Positions 1-11,929 of a stretch of 38,276 nucleotides of DNA are shown piece by piece. The notes beneath the pieces are model-generated. The model did no database searches and was not told where the DNA came from. It saw nothing but the letters and a program-made list of their open reading frames with translations. The stretch covers positions 1-38,276 of the forward strand of contig SGPL01000331.1 of NCBI GenBank assembly GCA_004802705.1. Direction: 5' to 3'. The first letter of the stretch is position 1. Every line of letters begins with the position of its first letter. Made by a program: the position numbers and the translations under genes. Source of the stretch: Bondarzewia mesenterica (taxonomy: Eukaryota; Basidiomycota; Agaricomycetes; Russulales; Bondarzewiaceae).

Positions 1-3000
1 TATATAGCATAGACAATAGTATTTAAAGCCCTAAATTGGCCATGAGAATGTGAATCTGATATTGACTATATTGTTTTACTATCTCATTATCCTCTTTTCT
101 TTAAAATAGTATCTTGCATCCTTCCTCAAAAGTGCTGTAGAACTTGAGATTCATCATTAAAGCCATTATATATAGTAGTATAGAGGAGCCTTTTAGTACA
201 TAGTTGTATATAATATGCATCTTATTTATTGATAGATTTTGTGGTCGAGTACCTTGAGTTTATTGCAGCTTATTTAAATGAGCCGTATTACTGTAATTTG
301 AAGTTATAAACTATATTATCTATTAAGGCTTTATCAGCTGATAGCTCATTATTGCCATCATCTGCATAATTATATCCATTGCTATAGACAGCCCTCTTAG
401 AGTTATCTACTCTATTATCTTAATCTTCACAGTCAGCCTCATCCATATCATCATCCATATTATATTCACACTATCATTCATACTATCATCTATACATACC
501 ATCATGTCACTCCTCATCATAATTATCCCCTATCTCATTATCATCATTCATATTATCACTGCCATTTGCACCATCATTACTGTTTATACTATTACTACTA
601 TTTGCATTATCACTATTACTTGCATTATCACTGCTATTTATGCCATTATCTCCATCTTTATCATAATTTTTTCTTATATCATTATATTCTTCGGCATTAT
701 TGTCTTTATTTACAGCACCCTATTGACCCCAATTATTTTCCCCTTCATCTGATTCTTCTTACTGGGACCTCTAGAATTTACATTAGTAGCTTTTCATTTA
801 GCTTTAATCATAGATTTATTAGCTCACCTCCATCGTATACATCTGCTAAAGATTCTTTAAATTTTTATTTGCTATTTTCATCAACTCATCATTATCTTTC
901 ATCCTGTTGTCAGATTCTTGACTGAGCTCTTTATTGTCACTATTGTTGATGTCTATCTCGACCTTTGTTTCTCCTCCTATTTCCTTGTAGTCATATTCAA
1001 TATCCCATTGAGACTTTTGCATCTTATCTGCATAATCACATATCAGTATTGAATAAACATAGTCTAAAAACTTTACTCACTTATCTCCTATGGCTTCTCA
1101 TTCAGCTTATTGCTAAATTTATCTATTATGAATGCATACTCATGCTTTTAAGCAATGTTAATGAGTACTTAAGATACTGCATGCACTTTACACTTACTGA
1201 GTTTATATTGTACATGTCTAATAGGGGGCTTTTTTTTAGAAGTGGTGGCAGTTTTAGCTTATTTTTTTGCTATTTTCGAGGCCTTATTTTCCTTTACTAT
1301 TGAATCCTTCTTTATATTGAGGTATTATCAGAAGTTTTAATGCCTATAATGGGGTGTTAGTGCCTCAGCATGAGACTGATAAGTTATTTGAGATTTAACT
1401 TGTATGCAGCTTTTTAGCTCTTTCACTCATTGTAGTGTTATCATTATCATTTCACCCATGTTTTCACCACACTGTGAGAATTTACTAGTGAGTTCAATTA
1501 GTTAAACTTAAAATTTACATTGCTAACTAAGATTTGCAAGCATCTTTAATTTTGCTTTATGAGGTTCTGAGATCATGATTAGCTGTTAAGCATTGTGGCT
1601 AACTTGATTATAAATAGAAAAGGATATTAAGGCTAATTGTGTGAATACTGACACTTTCTATCTATAGTTGTATCTAATCAAGAAACTAAACTATTAACTA
1701 ATATATTTACAGTTAAATGACTAAATTTGCTGCACCTCTGCTTTTCTTCATGTGTATTAGTCATAGTCTTTTCTGATGATGATCACATTGTTCAAGAATA
1801 TAGTTTCAACTGCTTTCAAGAGGTAATAGGTTACAGCAATAGCTCCACTTTTAAATTTCAATTACTCAGTTCCACATAGTCTGATATAGAGGTGAATATT
1901 ATATAGTGCTTAATATACACCTCTTTATATAGTCTCAATTATTTACAGCTGCCACTGTGTATTATAAATCCTTTACCTCATGTTTGTTCTTGCAAACCTT
2001 TTCTCAGCACTAATATTCATATGAGTGCCCTTCAGGTCTCTAGTTTAATAAGCAACAGGCCTGTTTTAGCTTCAGGTGCCATTCAATCAGCTCAAGGTTC
2101 CTTTCTGGCAATCTTTGACTCTTTTAACTGCTAGCTGTTAGTGTTATTGCTACTTCAACCCAATGAAGTGCAAGTTGTTGAACCTCTATACCTATGGTGC
2201 AAGATCACTTACTATCTATAAAGGTTTGAATCTATCGCTGGATGCTTATATCTCATCTTTATCATGCTGATTGCCTTTTTGATGATAGTGCATAGTGTCT
2301 CCTCTACCTCTCACTCATCAATAAACTGATACCATTATAAGCAATGTGTATGAGATAACTGTAAGTTTTTATCTCATTTTTCACACCTGTTCATTTTCTT
2401 TATTCTTCTCTTTAAGAATTAATCTTGACCTTGAGTTTCAACTCTGAGCAATCTATATTTCAAGTAGCTCTACTATCAATCAGCAGTCTTAGTTCATCCT
2501 TTTATGATTAATTCACTCTAATTGATCATGCTTCTAATTAGATTGTTACTCCATTTTCATTTATGTCAAACTGATGAATTATTTATTGGACTTAAGTCCT
2601 CCAATTTTGTGACACACCTAATCTTGAGGGCAAAATGTTATGCATTTATGCAAGCAACATTAATAATGCTGCCAAGGCTCTGCTTTTGCTCCTTTATTGA
2701 AATTTTCAGCTGCATAATTCTCTATCAGATTTAAGCTTTGCTGAAGACTTGCATAAGTTACTGCTAGGGGTAGACTGTAATTTGATATCACTATCTGCTT
2801 TATTTATACTTATGTGATTTTAGTTTATATGTATGTATTGTTCTTTGATTATTATATCTTTGTGCTGATGGTAATTTGCTCAGCAGTGCTGGTGTAAGAA
2901 AAGTGCTTGAACAGGCTGTAGTGCACTATGCTATGTTTTTGATAACTAATGATTCAATGTATTGGGTTTCATTCAGAGATTACAAAACCTTACACTTGCA

Positions 3001-3272
3001 TAGTTCTACTGATCTCATTTCTCATAGACAGACTGCCTTTTAAATATTGAGTTTTTTATGCCTCATTCATATTCTCTGGCTAGAGATGAGGTCAATACCT
3101 ATCTCACTATTCTTATTATAATTTATACTTGATGACTATGCAGCTTTTACTTTTGACTTCAAATTTATTCAGCCTCTTGATCTCGAGCATGCAGCTCAGC
3201 TAATGCTCTAGAAGGAATGGGATAAATAAACAGCAGTTCAAGCAAATTCTCCCTTAGAGAGCTTATTAGTGA
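1..3272. other. AT-rich, CpG-poor decayed DNA, no gene recognised
   Basis: No open frame longer than about 120 codons is present and none resembles a known protein. CpG is very rare: I count two in the first 600 bases. The only internal structure I can describe is an acidic low-complexity relic at about 430-760, listed separately. The rest reads like long-decayed transposon sequence, with stop codons scattered through all frames. No terminal repeats, RNA genes or promoters were seen. Confidence 0.6.
430..760 (-). repeat. Low-complexity ATC/ATT-rich tract, probable acidic coding relic on the minus strand
   Basis: The plus strand is a run of imperfect CATCAT, CATTAT and ATTACT triplets. Read on the minus strand, one frame gives an Asp/Asn/Glu/Ser-rich stretch (for example NDDNEIGDNYDEE) of about 80 residues interrupted by a few stops. 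This looks like the acidic low-complexity region of a former protein rather than a pure microsatellite. The two plus-strand open frames here are its shadows. The parent family was not identified. Confidence 0.4.
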
Positions 3273-3850
3273 GTGCTAAAATTTAATAAGATTAATTTTA
3301 CTGTGGCTGTTCAAAGCAAATCTCATAATAATGTTATGCAGCTCTTGACTTTGACCTCATCCCAAGCTGAGTTAGATGAGATGAAGCACTCTTTAATGAG
3401 CATTATATTACTTGGCCATCTCGATCTTTTAACTTTTCATCAAGGTTTTGATTTTCCATTTGCTCCTCTAGCAGTGTCTTAGATGTGCATGTTCATCTTT
3501 TTATAATCTTTCATATTCACTCATTCTTTGACCAGACCATCATATCCTCTGGCAAAGCCCTTTTGGCCACTGTATATAACTGATGGCTCAACAACACATC
3601 TCAACTTATCTAATGCTTAGAATTTTTAGACTGTGATAATGATTGCAATGTGGTTAAATAGTATTATAAAGCGATTTTTCAAGAGCAGCTTGAACATTAT
3701 CTCAAAGGGCTCAGACATCCTAATCACCCAGCCATGTTAGGCCTTTTGCCACTAAATAAAGCTTATTATGCCACTGAAGCCTTTCTCCATCCTTTATTGT
3801 TACTCAAGACTATGATGGGGTCTGATCTTTTGCCAGTTAGAGATTCTTAG
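3273..3850 (+). pseudogene. Unidentified plus-strand coding relic
   Basis: Frames here read as protein-like stretches with few stops. Positions 3273-3482 give a leucine-rich segment containing SSQAELDEMKHSLMSI. Further on, about 3678-3848 gives roughly 57 residues without a stop, including YLKGLRHPNHPAMLG and LLPLNKAYYATEAF. Composition and the lack of stops suggest a decayed coding region read on the plus strand, opposite to the KDZ relic starting at 3919. I do not recognise the family. It probably belongs to a different element that abuts or interrupts the KDZ element. Confidence 0.35.
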
Positions 3851-3918
3851 CCTTTGAAGGTGACACTTTTATGACTATGTAGTAAAACAAGACTTACAGA
3901 TGGAGTGCATTCAATTAT

Positions 3919-5900
3919 TCACAGTTTGAGTTTGTGCATAACATAAGGCAGGTAAAGATTTGGTGCAGCTCCCTCTTGCTGGCCCCATTTAATAATTAGC
4001 ATCTCATTGATTACCAATGTTAGCTTAATGAATACTTCCTTACTATTAGTGAACACCACTTTTGTCTTCACATACTTTCTACAAATGGATGAGACTAATA
4101 CATTAATCAATAAAGGGTAAATTCATATATAGTTCTCTTATTTATTTAGATTCACTTTTTCTCATTAAAATTAGCTATATGCATATTTAGTGTCTCTCAC
4201 CAATGAGAGGTGGCCATAGTCTGAGTGCTGCTAAAGATCTAGTTCAGAGGTGCTCAAAGGGTTTCTATAACTTTCTTATTGACTTATGCTGCCCCTTTAA
4301 TAAATCCCAGATAAAATCTATAAAAGCATTAGTCTTGATAGCCATGAATATGCCACATGCTAATGCCCTTCACTATCTCCAAGTCATCTAGCATAATTAG
4401 ATACTGGCTTTTAGTGAACTGTTAGTAAAAGTGAACCTCATATTGGCACATAATGTCATACATAATTAAGCTATTGGTATATCACTGAGTGTTTTGAAAG
4501 CCCCATTAAATGAATAATCCATGTTCATTTGCTTGAGATTTCAATTAATATGTGTGCCAAGAATAGTGTTTCACTTCTCACCTCTCACCCTTCTAAAAGT
4601 TCACCATTGTATTAGGACAGAAGCAGCCATACCTTATACAGACTATGGCACTAATGCCAGTGGCCTCTAGATTGTATCAGTCAGCATTAGCTTGATTGAT
4701 TGCCTAGTGATTATTGCATGTTGATCTTTATACTGTTGTTAGCCCTGAGTGATATTGCCGATCAATACATCTACTTATCTCTTTGGCCTCTTTGGCTTCC
4801 TCTAGATATTGTTTATAATGAGCATCACTGATTATGCATTATGCTCTATTAGTGAGCACCACATTATCTCATAGGTTTCTCATCTTTAGATGTTCTGCTG
4901 AGAAGTTCCTATTTATCACAAAGCTTCTCATGTATTTCTACTTGTTACTGATAGGGAATCATATGAGGTTCAGTATCAGCCTAGTTGAAAAGAGCAGGCT
5001 TATTAATCTAGATCTATCTTCCAATCCTCAACAAGGTTGAATTTAGGTTGAGGATATGCTCAACAGAACAAAGTTAATTCTCTTGCACCTGGTGTCACTG
5101 GTCAGTGACCAAACTCATGCCACTTTATAAACTTTAAATATCACTATTATCGAATGACTCTCAGCCATTCTCAGTACCAGTCCTAGATGATGATCAATGA
5201 TCAATAGGATACTATCATATAAGTCAATGATCAAAAACCTACCACAATAGTGTGAGGGAATGCACTACTAGTCACTCACTGAAGTTTATCACCATGGTCT
5301 TACATTCCAGGTTGTCCACTAGGAAGTCATCCAGCACGTGAAAGGTGAATACCATTTAGAGATCTTTACAGCTCACCGATATAGTCTCATATCCAGTAGC
5401 TAGATGTCAGCCATCAGTGAGCCCTGACACTGACATCAATGAACCCTAATTTGATGAATACTGAAATGATCTACTATAATAATAATAGAGGAGCCATAGT
5501 TGTTCACCTTTAGAGCTTGATTCTGACTATCATTAAGTATAAGAAAATCCTCATTTTCATCAATTTCCCACTCATTATCTATGTTATTGACTTTTTCTAG
5601 CCACTCTTCCTGATCAGCTAGTTGAATCTTATAAGAGAGGCAAGGGTCTTCACCACAGCTGAGATGGAGTTTGACACTTGCTTGCTAAAGCCATGTAGGT
5701 GAAAAATAAGATCTCATCTACTGTATCACCTAGTGGAATGGTATTCAGTCATGACTCTTCTTATAACATTCAGTATATAGCATCAACTAGCCATAGCAGT
5801 CAAGGCGCCATCAGGTCCCCTCTACTATGTGGCAAAGCCCACACTGCTTATTTACTTGTGGGCATTCCATCAACATGAGATAATTTAGATATTCACTGAT
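3919..5900 (-). pseudogene. KDZ transposase relic, copy 1 (CxC2-type cysteine cluster plus RNase H-like core)
   Basis: Reading the minus strand through stops and frameshifts gives a clear KDZ (Kyakuja-Dileera-Zisupton) transposase. In order: a cysteine cluster at about 5850-5700 (CGLCHIVEGT then LDCYG and TECYKKSH), the pattern of the KDZ N-terminal CxC2 domain; an acidic linker; VDHFSIHQI; the core RNFSAEHLKMRN at about 4910; STCNNH, INQANAD and YNLEATG at about 4710-4650; VNF-KGER at about 4590; WHIHGYQD and VIETL-APLN at about 4360-4230; and a C-terminal helix piece at 4110-3919. KDZ enzymes are cut-and-paste DNA transposases. The catalytic-core Asp before NFSAEH reads Asn here, and many stops fit Arg or Gln codons changed by C-to-T. 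The copy ends near 3919, well short of the C-terminus seen in copy 2. Confidence 0.82.
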
Positions 5901-6559
5901 CCTGAGGATTTAATCTTACATGTAGTTATTTTGACTTTTAAGACTCTGTCAGTTGATTTCTCATCGATTATGTATTGTGTGATGACTGACCTTTTCTTTC
6001 TTTCTTTGTAGCATCACAATATTTTCCATCGTGATGTTCATGTCAGTATCAACATTATAGTTGGGGAGTGGAATAAGCTCTAACAGAGTCTTCATCGATG
6101 ATGAAGGTCTAGCATTGTCAGCAACAGAAATTCTTACAGTCTTAATGCCTCAAGTCGTCCTCTTCTCTCGATATTAGACTCATTAAATAGCAAGTTGTAC
6201 ACATTTTCTCCTACTTGATCCTATTGTATAATAGATTGAAGGCAAGACACCTAATTTTAAAAATGCTATTTTATAAACTACATAATTTTAATTATAGTAT
6301 GATATACTTATATTTGTGGTGGAGTTGACCAATAGAATCACATTTCACGATACCTGTATGTTTTGCTCATCGACTCAGTGATCACTATCTCTATATATTA
6401 TATCAGTAATGCAAATATATTACCAATTCAATGATTGCTTTTTATGTATCATATCAGCAATGTAAAGTAATATATTCATAAGTTACAACTATTAACAGTT
6501 CATTGACATCGATATTAGCAAAGACATGCTGTCACTAAAGGTCTTATAAAATTTAGTCA
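5901..6559. other. Spacer between the two relic genes of element 1
   Basis: AT-rich spacer between the KDZ and TET/JBP-like relics. No coding stretch was recognised. It has slightly more CpG than its surroundings (several CATCGATGATG-like words near 6050-6110). A promoter or 3' region of the former element is possible, but nothing specific can be shown. Confidence 0.4.
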
Positions 6560-7816
6560 ATTTTATTCATCCTACAGCCTTGATGCCCTAGCACTTGTAT
6601 ATATTATCATGCATAAAGTATATAATATAAACTCTCTCTTTATCTACTTCTATAATAGAATAAGCAAAGACCCTCTCACAAAACCCTATCATTGTCCCAG
6701 AGTTGTATTGGAATTTTACGCCAATGTTAGGAAGCTCAAACATAATGCATTAATATGAGCCAATTGTAGTTAAAAGATCATATCACTCATACCTTTTTTT
6801 GTTCATCACAGTGAGGTGGAGTCATCCTCTAGGCAATCATCAAGGCTCTGATGAAGACTGATAGCTATTGGTGAGTGACCTTGATGAGATCACCGATCTT
6901 ATTGAGCTTTCAAATGGATTAAAGACTGTATTGGTACTGATTCAGATTAATGATATTGAGGATGGCACTGAGCAGGCAAGATGATTTGATGAATTTAGTA
7001 ACTCATTGCTGATAACCCAGCTGAGAGTATCTCTCTTTCAAACTCACTGACAGCTTTAATAGGTGATCTAGGGCCTTTATAGTTGTCAGCCATCTCACTG
7101 AATATTGCCGATGGACACTCATATTATGTGCCTATTTAAACAAGCTAGACAATATCTCTATAGTGCTAGGAGCTATGCTAGCATAATTCTTGGTGAGCTG
7201 AAATAAGTTTGAATGAGACCATCAGTTACTTTTAACCTTTAGCTTGTTCATCAGTGATAACTTCATCATTGTCTCCCACATGATTCCTTTCAATCCATTA
7301 AGTACCAACAATGATAGTTTTAGTTAACACATACCTGCTATTCCAATGTAAGGATCCCTAACAAATACCACAACTCGACAATATTGTGATAGTCTACAAT
7401 TATCATCAGCAATTCATATAAAGAAGCTCAGGGCTTCCATTCAGCAGTGAGTACCTTTTCTCCAATACAGCCTCAGCATCCTCACTAGAAATGCATGCTC
7501 TAGCATAAACTCAATTAATATATCACTGAAGGTCCCAGTTCACCTTAACTAAAACAGCTCAGTATAAGAAATATAAATACTACGGGTTTTACTCATTTTG
7601 TGATATTATCACCACAATGATGATGTTAGTCATCTTGTTACATTCAAATAGTTGTCAAACAGTTAATAGCAATATCATCATCCTTGATAAGATCATGCCT
7701 AGCAGCTGCCTATTGGTGAGTTTGTCATGCAAGTCTTGCTGCATGTAGTCAACAAAGTGCTCTGTCTTTTTTAGCATAAAATCTGCTGACTTTTGACTAT
7801 TATCAGTCTGAGACAT
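6560..7816 (-). pseudogene. TET/JBP-like 2OG-Fe(II) oxygenase relic, copy 1
   Basis: On the minus strand a candidate ATG at 7816-7814 begins a run of about 51 codons before the first stop (starts MSQTDNSQKSADFM). Further on, about 7110-6980 gives protein-like sequence (FEREILSAGLSAMSY). At about 6750-6560 the frame reads FELPNIGVKFQYNSGTM, then IEVDKERVYIIYFMHDNIY and GIKAVG. This matches the C-terminal half of the fungal TET/JBP-like dioxygenases that travel with KDZ transposons. In the living family they oxidise 5-methylcytosine. The expected metal-binding His in the LRH-type motif reads Tyr (FAYS), a change one C-to-T could make. Stops and frame breaks rule out function. The family assignment rests on recalled patterns, so it is less certain than the KDZ call. 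Confidence 0.6.
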
Positions 7817-10800
7817 GAGAGTGAGAGAGTGTGATTGAAGTGATAAAAATAAATGAGTGATGAGCTAGCTAAGAACTAATATTGGCCACTTTATAAGATT
7901 AGGTAAGCATTGCCACTCAGCATCAAAATTAGTGCCTTCTTAGTGAGTGCAAGAACTTATTGCTCAATGAGTACTCAAATGATTGTAATTTATTTTCTTG
8001 CTCTTAATTTATCATACAATAGGCTTTAATGCTATAAGTATAGCAGCTGTGTGTAATTATAAGTATGTTGAGCTTGCAAGCCACTCATGGTCTCATATGA
8101 TAATTATAATGATTGTGACATTTGGCCACTTTCACAAATCAATCTCTCATTGTGTTCTTCACAATACAAAGAGGAGATGATGAGAGATGAGAGATCATAT
8201 GTAAAAACTAAAGACAATATTTGCTAAGCACTTGAAGATGCAAAGGGGTTAATGTGAGAGAGTCATTCTAAGAATTGCACCTGCTAATAGCTTGCTATAC
8301 CATCTCTTCACTTTGTAAAAATAAAAATATCATTGTCATCCTTTATTATTTAATATGAGGAGATATTGTATGTGAGGAATTTGCTATTATTGCTACTCTC
8401 AGAGGATAGGCCTATTTACTCCTGCACTGATTATCCACCCATAGCTACCTTAAGCAGCTTAATGTAATGTATCAAATTATCAATACATGCATCATGATCT
8501 ACCTCTGTTATCATCTGTTACTGTTTTACCTAATCTACTAACCTTTTTATGAAGCTAAATAATCTTTACAGCTCTTTAATGATCAACATTACCTCAAAGT
8601 ACTCAATGGAGTATAAAGATGGTGAACTGGCCTCAGATTGTGGGGCATCAGTGGGGGCAGCAAGAGTGGCAGAAGTAGTGGGAGTGATGAGAGTGGTAGA
8701 GGTGATGAGAACAGCAGAAATGATAGAGCAGTAGAGGCAGTAAAGGCAACAAGGGCAGTAGAGACAGTGGGGTGGAGAAGATAACAGAGATGAATATGTT
8801 AAAAATGGCTATATCTACCTCTATTCTACTATCTCTCAATGACCTTGTTACTGACTGAACTAGTTGAGTGGATCTCTAGGTGGAGATTATAACTTCTACT
8901 ACTCAAATCTATTAATAATGTTAATAAAATAAATAAGAAGTAAATTACTCACCCTTTATCGACTTTGTCAACCTCTATGATAGTGATGGCACTCTTGACT
9001 TTGATCTCTCCTTTTACATTAAATGCCTGTGCCACTCACAAATGACTACCTTATATATTCCTATTAGTATCAGCATTAGTGGCATGGTGATCTTTATAAC
9101 CTACATACTCTATCAATAGGAGCAGCTCAGTCTAGCTTTTAATAAGAATAGAATAGCAGCAAGGGCTATATAGGTGACTAACAGTAGGGCAAGGCACCTC
9201 CCCCTCTTCTCTCTTGTCTTTTGTGACTAAACGACTAACTTAGAGCACTTTATCTTGCATTCATGACACTCCTCATATGCTGAGTGCATGGTGAAGTGGC
9301 AAGTTCACTTGAGCCTCTTGCACCTAGCATAGGGGCTCAAGAAATTAATATTATCTTTATCCTTATTTTGATGAGCTAGTCTCGCTCATTTCATCTTGCT
9401 CAGTGCTCATCCCTACAACTGCCTTTTTCTTCTCTTTATTTACCTTCACATCTACTGCCTTTACTTCTATGTCTACTACCATCATCATGCTCTCCTCACT
9501 GAACCCTCTCCTATCTACTTATCTCATCACTGATTTCTTTACTTTGATGACTTTAGTGACAGATAGCTGACTGACTCCTGATGGATCAATGTTCATCTCT
9601 ATCTCAAGTAGGTCAATGGTAAAGAGAAGAGGAGATATGAGGACAAGTGCTAAATATACTAGAATCTTGTCAATATATAGTAAATAGAATGTATAATAAA
9701 TGATATATCTGCTCACTATCATAAACCACCCTAGTCCTTCATCAGCTCTAGCATTATTGCTCACTTATTGTACTGATTGCTCTTTAACACACACAAGTCC
9801 TCAGACTAAATCATCTTATAGATGATATTGTACTTGCTATATAGAGTGAGCTTCAGCTCAATCATCATGCCAATAGCAAGGCAAAGGATGTGGATAGCAA
9901 TACCTTTAATCAATACCTTCTTTTGATCTTCAATGACCAACATCTATATTCAAACAGTTAGTGAGCACAAATGAAACAATAAATAAATAAATTATCACTT
10001 TTTTTTTATAAACACCTTTGTAAAATCAGCCTCACTAGTAGCTAATACAGTGTGAGCAGTGAGAGTGGCCAAAATGTGAGCCAAGATATGATAAACTTTG
10101 TTTTAATAGAACATAGAGGGCAAGAGTAGTGGCTGCTAGTATGAGCAGTAGAGGGATGAAATGATAGTGTCAAAAAGATAAGGAGTCAAGTGGCACCATC
10201 ACTACTCTTAATACTCAGCCACTATTATTATATATTTACTCATTGGCATGCCTCAGCATCCACTTACCTTACCAACACCTTTATATTTCTGCCACTGCCA
10301 ATTTCAATAAGTCTCATCTTTGATTTTCCTTATTTATCTCCTCTTTCTCTGCTTTCTTTTGTTGAGCATCCTATCTCAAAACTGTTTTGTCATCAAAAGT
10401 AAGTGTAGTAATTTTTTATTAGCATTTATTGCTCATGCTAGCCATTAGTAGACCTTGATGATCAGACAGTCTAAGCAGCTTTGATCACTAGCTTCACTTT
10501 TGGTATGTTCTTTTTTATTTTGTTTTGTTTTTATTTTAATAATGCCATACACATTACTCAATAATTATTTTTTTTAGATGATAATTATATGAATGATAAT
10601 GCCTTCACTGATAGTATGCAATCTAATACTACTTAAGCTCATACCCTCACCAGTCGTACTGATAGTTATACATTTAGTGATGATAATTTATACTCTTTAC
10701 TCAGTGTGTGCTTTCTTCAAATCTTATGATGAATTTATAACTGACTTTGAATCTCTTTAGCTAATGAGTTCTATACATACATCTCTGAACTTTCATTATA

Positions 10801-10900
10801 TGTATTGACATTTTCTACTTAGATTCTAATGAATACTTACTAATGCCACTTATACCTTAAGTCTCAATAGAGTTGCCATTTAGTGCATTAGTGATAATGG
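7817..10900. other. AT-rich decayed DNA between element 1 and the tandem-repeat nest
   Basis: No intact gene. A GTR/GCA-rich imperfect repeat lies at 8648-8775. The minus strand at about 9960-9380 has a few stretches with few stops, including a lysine-rich piece near 9460-9400 (VKVNKEKKKAVVG), suggesting another decayed coding region that I cannot assign. It may be the 5' part of element 1 or a different element. Nothing else was recognised. Confidence 0.45.
8648..8775. repeat. Imperfect purine-rich trinucleotide-like repeat
   Basis: A run of variants of GGCAGTAGA / GTGGTAGAG with mostly purines on the plus strand. The period is irregular multiples of 3. It produces open frames on both strands with valine/methionine- or leucine/histidine-rich peptides, which are typical repeat artefacts and not genes. 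Confidence 0.55.
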
Positions 10901-10901
10901 T

Positions 10902-11075
10902 TACTCACTCAGTGTTTGATCACTTAGTGTTTAGTCAATCTAAGGTTGATCATTCAGTGGCTGGTCAGTCAGTAATCAGTTAATTAGTGGTTGGTTAATC
11001 AGTGATTGATCAATTAGTGATCAGTCAATCAGCAGTCAGTAACTCAGCCATCAGTCATTCAGTTATCAGTGAGTT
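10902..11075. repeat. 15-bp minisatellite, about 11 degenerate units
   Basis: Successive 15-bp units such as TGGTTGGTTAATCAG, TGATTGATCAATTAG and TGATCAGTCAATCAG follow each other without gaps. At least seven consecutive units keep exactly 15 bp and end in TCAG or TTAG. Units at the left edge are more diverged and slightly irregular in length. This is the first of several consecutive tandem arrays. Confidence 0.85.
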
Positions 11076-11377
11076 TACACTATTACAATAGTGAACAGCA
11101 GGTGAGTCAATTTATTTATGTTTCTTTCTTGCTTCTTATTGAATGGCAGTTGAACAAAATACAAATACAATTATGAGCTCACTATTGAGCGACCCTCTTT
11201 TAGCAGCTCAGGATGAGTTGAACATTTTATGTGAGATTTTGGGTTATCAATAACAAGTGGTGGACAGGTGAGAGAGAATGAGAAGGATGTTGTAGTATGA
11301 TAATTAGAAAATTAGATAGTGTTGATATATGAGCTAAGTTATATCTACTGATTAAATATCTTATTAAATTTTAATAG

Positions 11378-11785
11378 GCCTACTTATCTAAGATGTTTGA
11401 TGAGTGACCAAGCAATATATTTTATTATGCTAAGCCCATCAGTCTGAGATATTCACTGATAAGTCAAGTGATATATTTTATTGTGTTAAGCCCAACTATC
11501 TAAGATGTTCACTGAGGACTTGAGCAATCTATTTTATTATGCTAAGCCTAACCATTTGAGATGCTTACTAAGAACCTAAGTAATATATTTTATTGTTTTG
11601 GGCTCAACTATCTGAGATGCTCACTAAGGATTCAAGCATTATATTTTATTATTTTGGGCTCAACTATCTGAGATGCTCACTGAAGGCCTAAGCAATATAT
11701 TTTATTATGTTGGGCTGAACCATCTCAGATGCTTACTAACAAGCTAAGCATTATATTTTATTATGCTAGGCTTAGAGCCCATTCA
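11378..11785. repeat. 56-bp tandem array, 7 units
   Basis: The word TTTTATT recurs at 11420, 11476, 11531, 11588, 11644, 11700 and 11756, a period of 55-57 bp. Each unit also contains a TAAGCCCAACTATCTGAGAT-like word and GCTCACTRAGG. Units are roughly 75-90 percent alike by eye. No coding frame is kept. The array has no sequence relation that I can see to the 15-bp array before it. Confidence 0.88.
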
Positions 11786-11929
11786 GTGCCTTCTTATCAT
11801 CTCAGACAGTCTAGCTGAAGGTGCTTTTTACTTGATGTTGATATCTAGCTAAGCTCAGCTGATGACCATGGGGCTCTATCACAGGTGATTTAGCCACTAA
11901 TATTATTTGCTATCTCTAATAGTTCAGCT

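Noticed and set aside
504..925. Overlapping plus-strand frames of 82 and 119 codons as small membrane or histidine-rich proteins
   Set aside because: They are readings of an ATC/ATT-rich low-complexity tract; the peptides are Ile- or Tyr/His-rich runs with no domain.
3919..4110. A 63-codon minus-strand gene
   Set aside because: Its sequence fits the C-terminal helical part of the KDZ relic copy 1.
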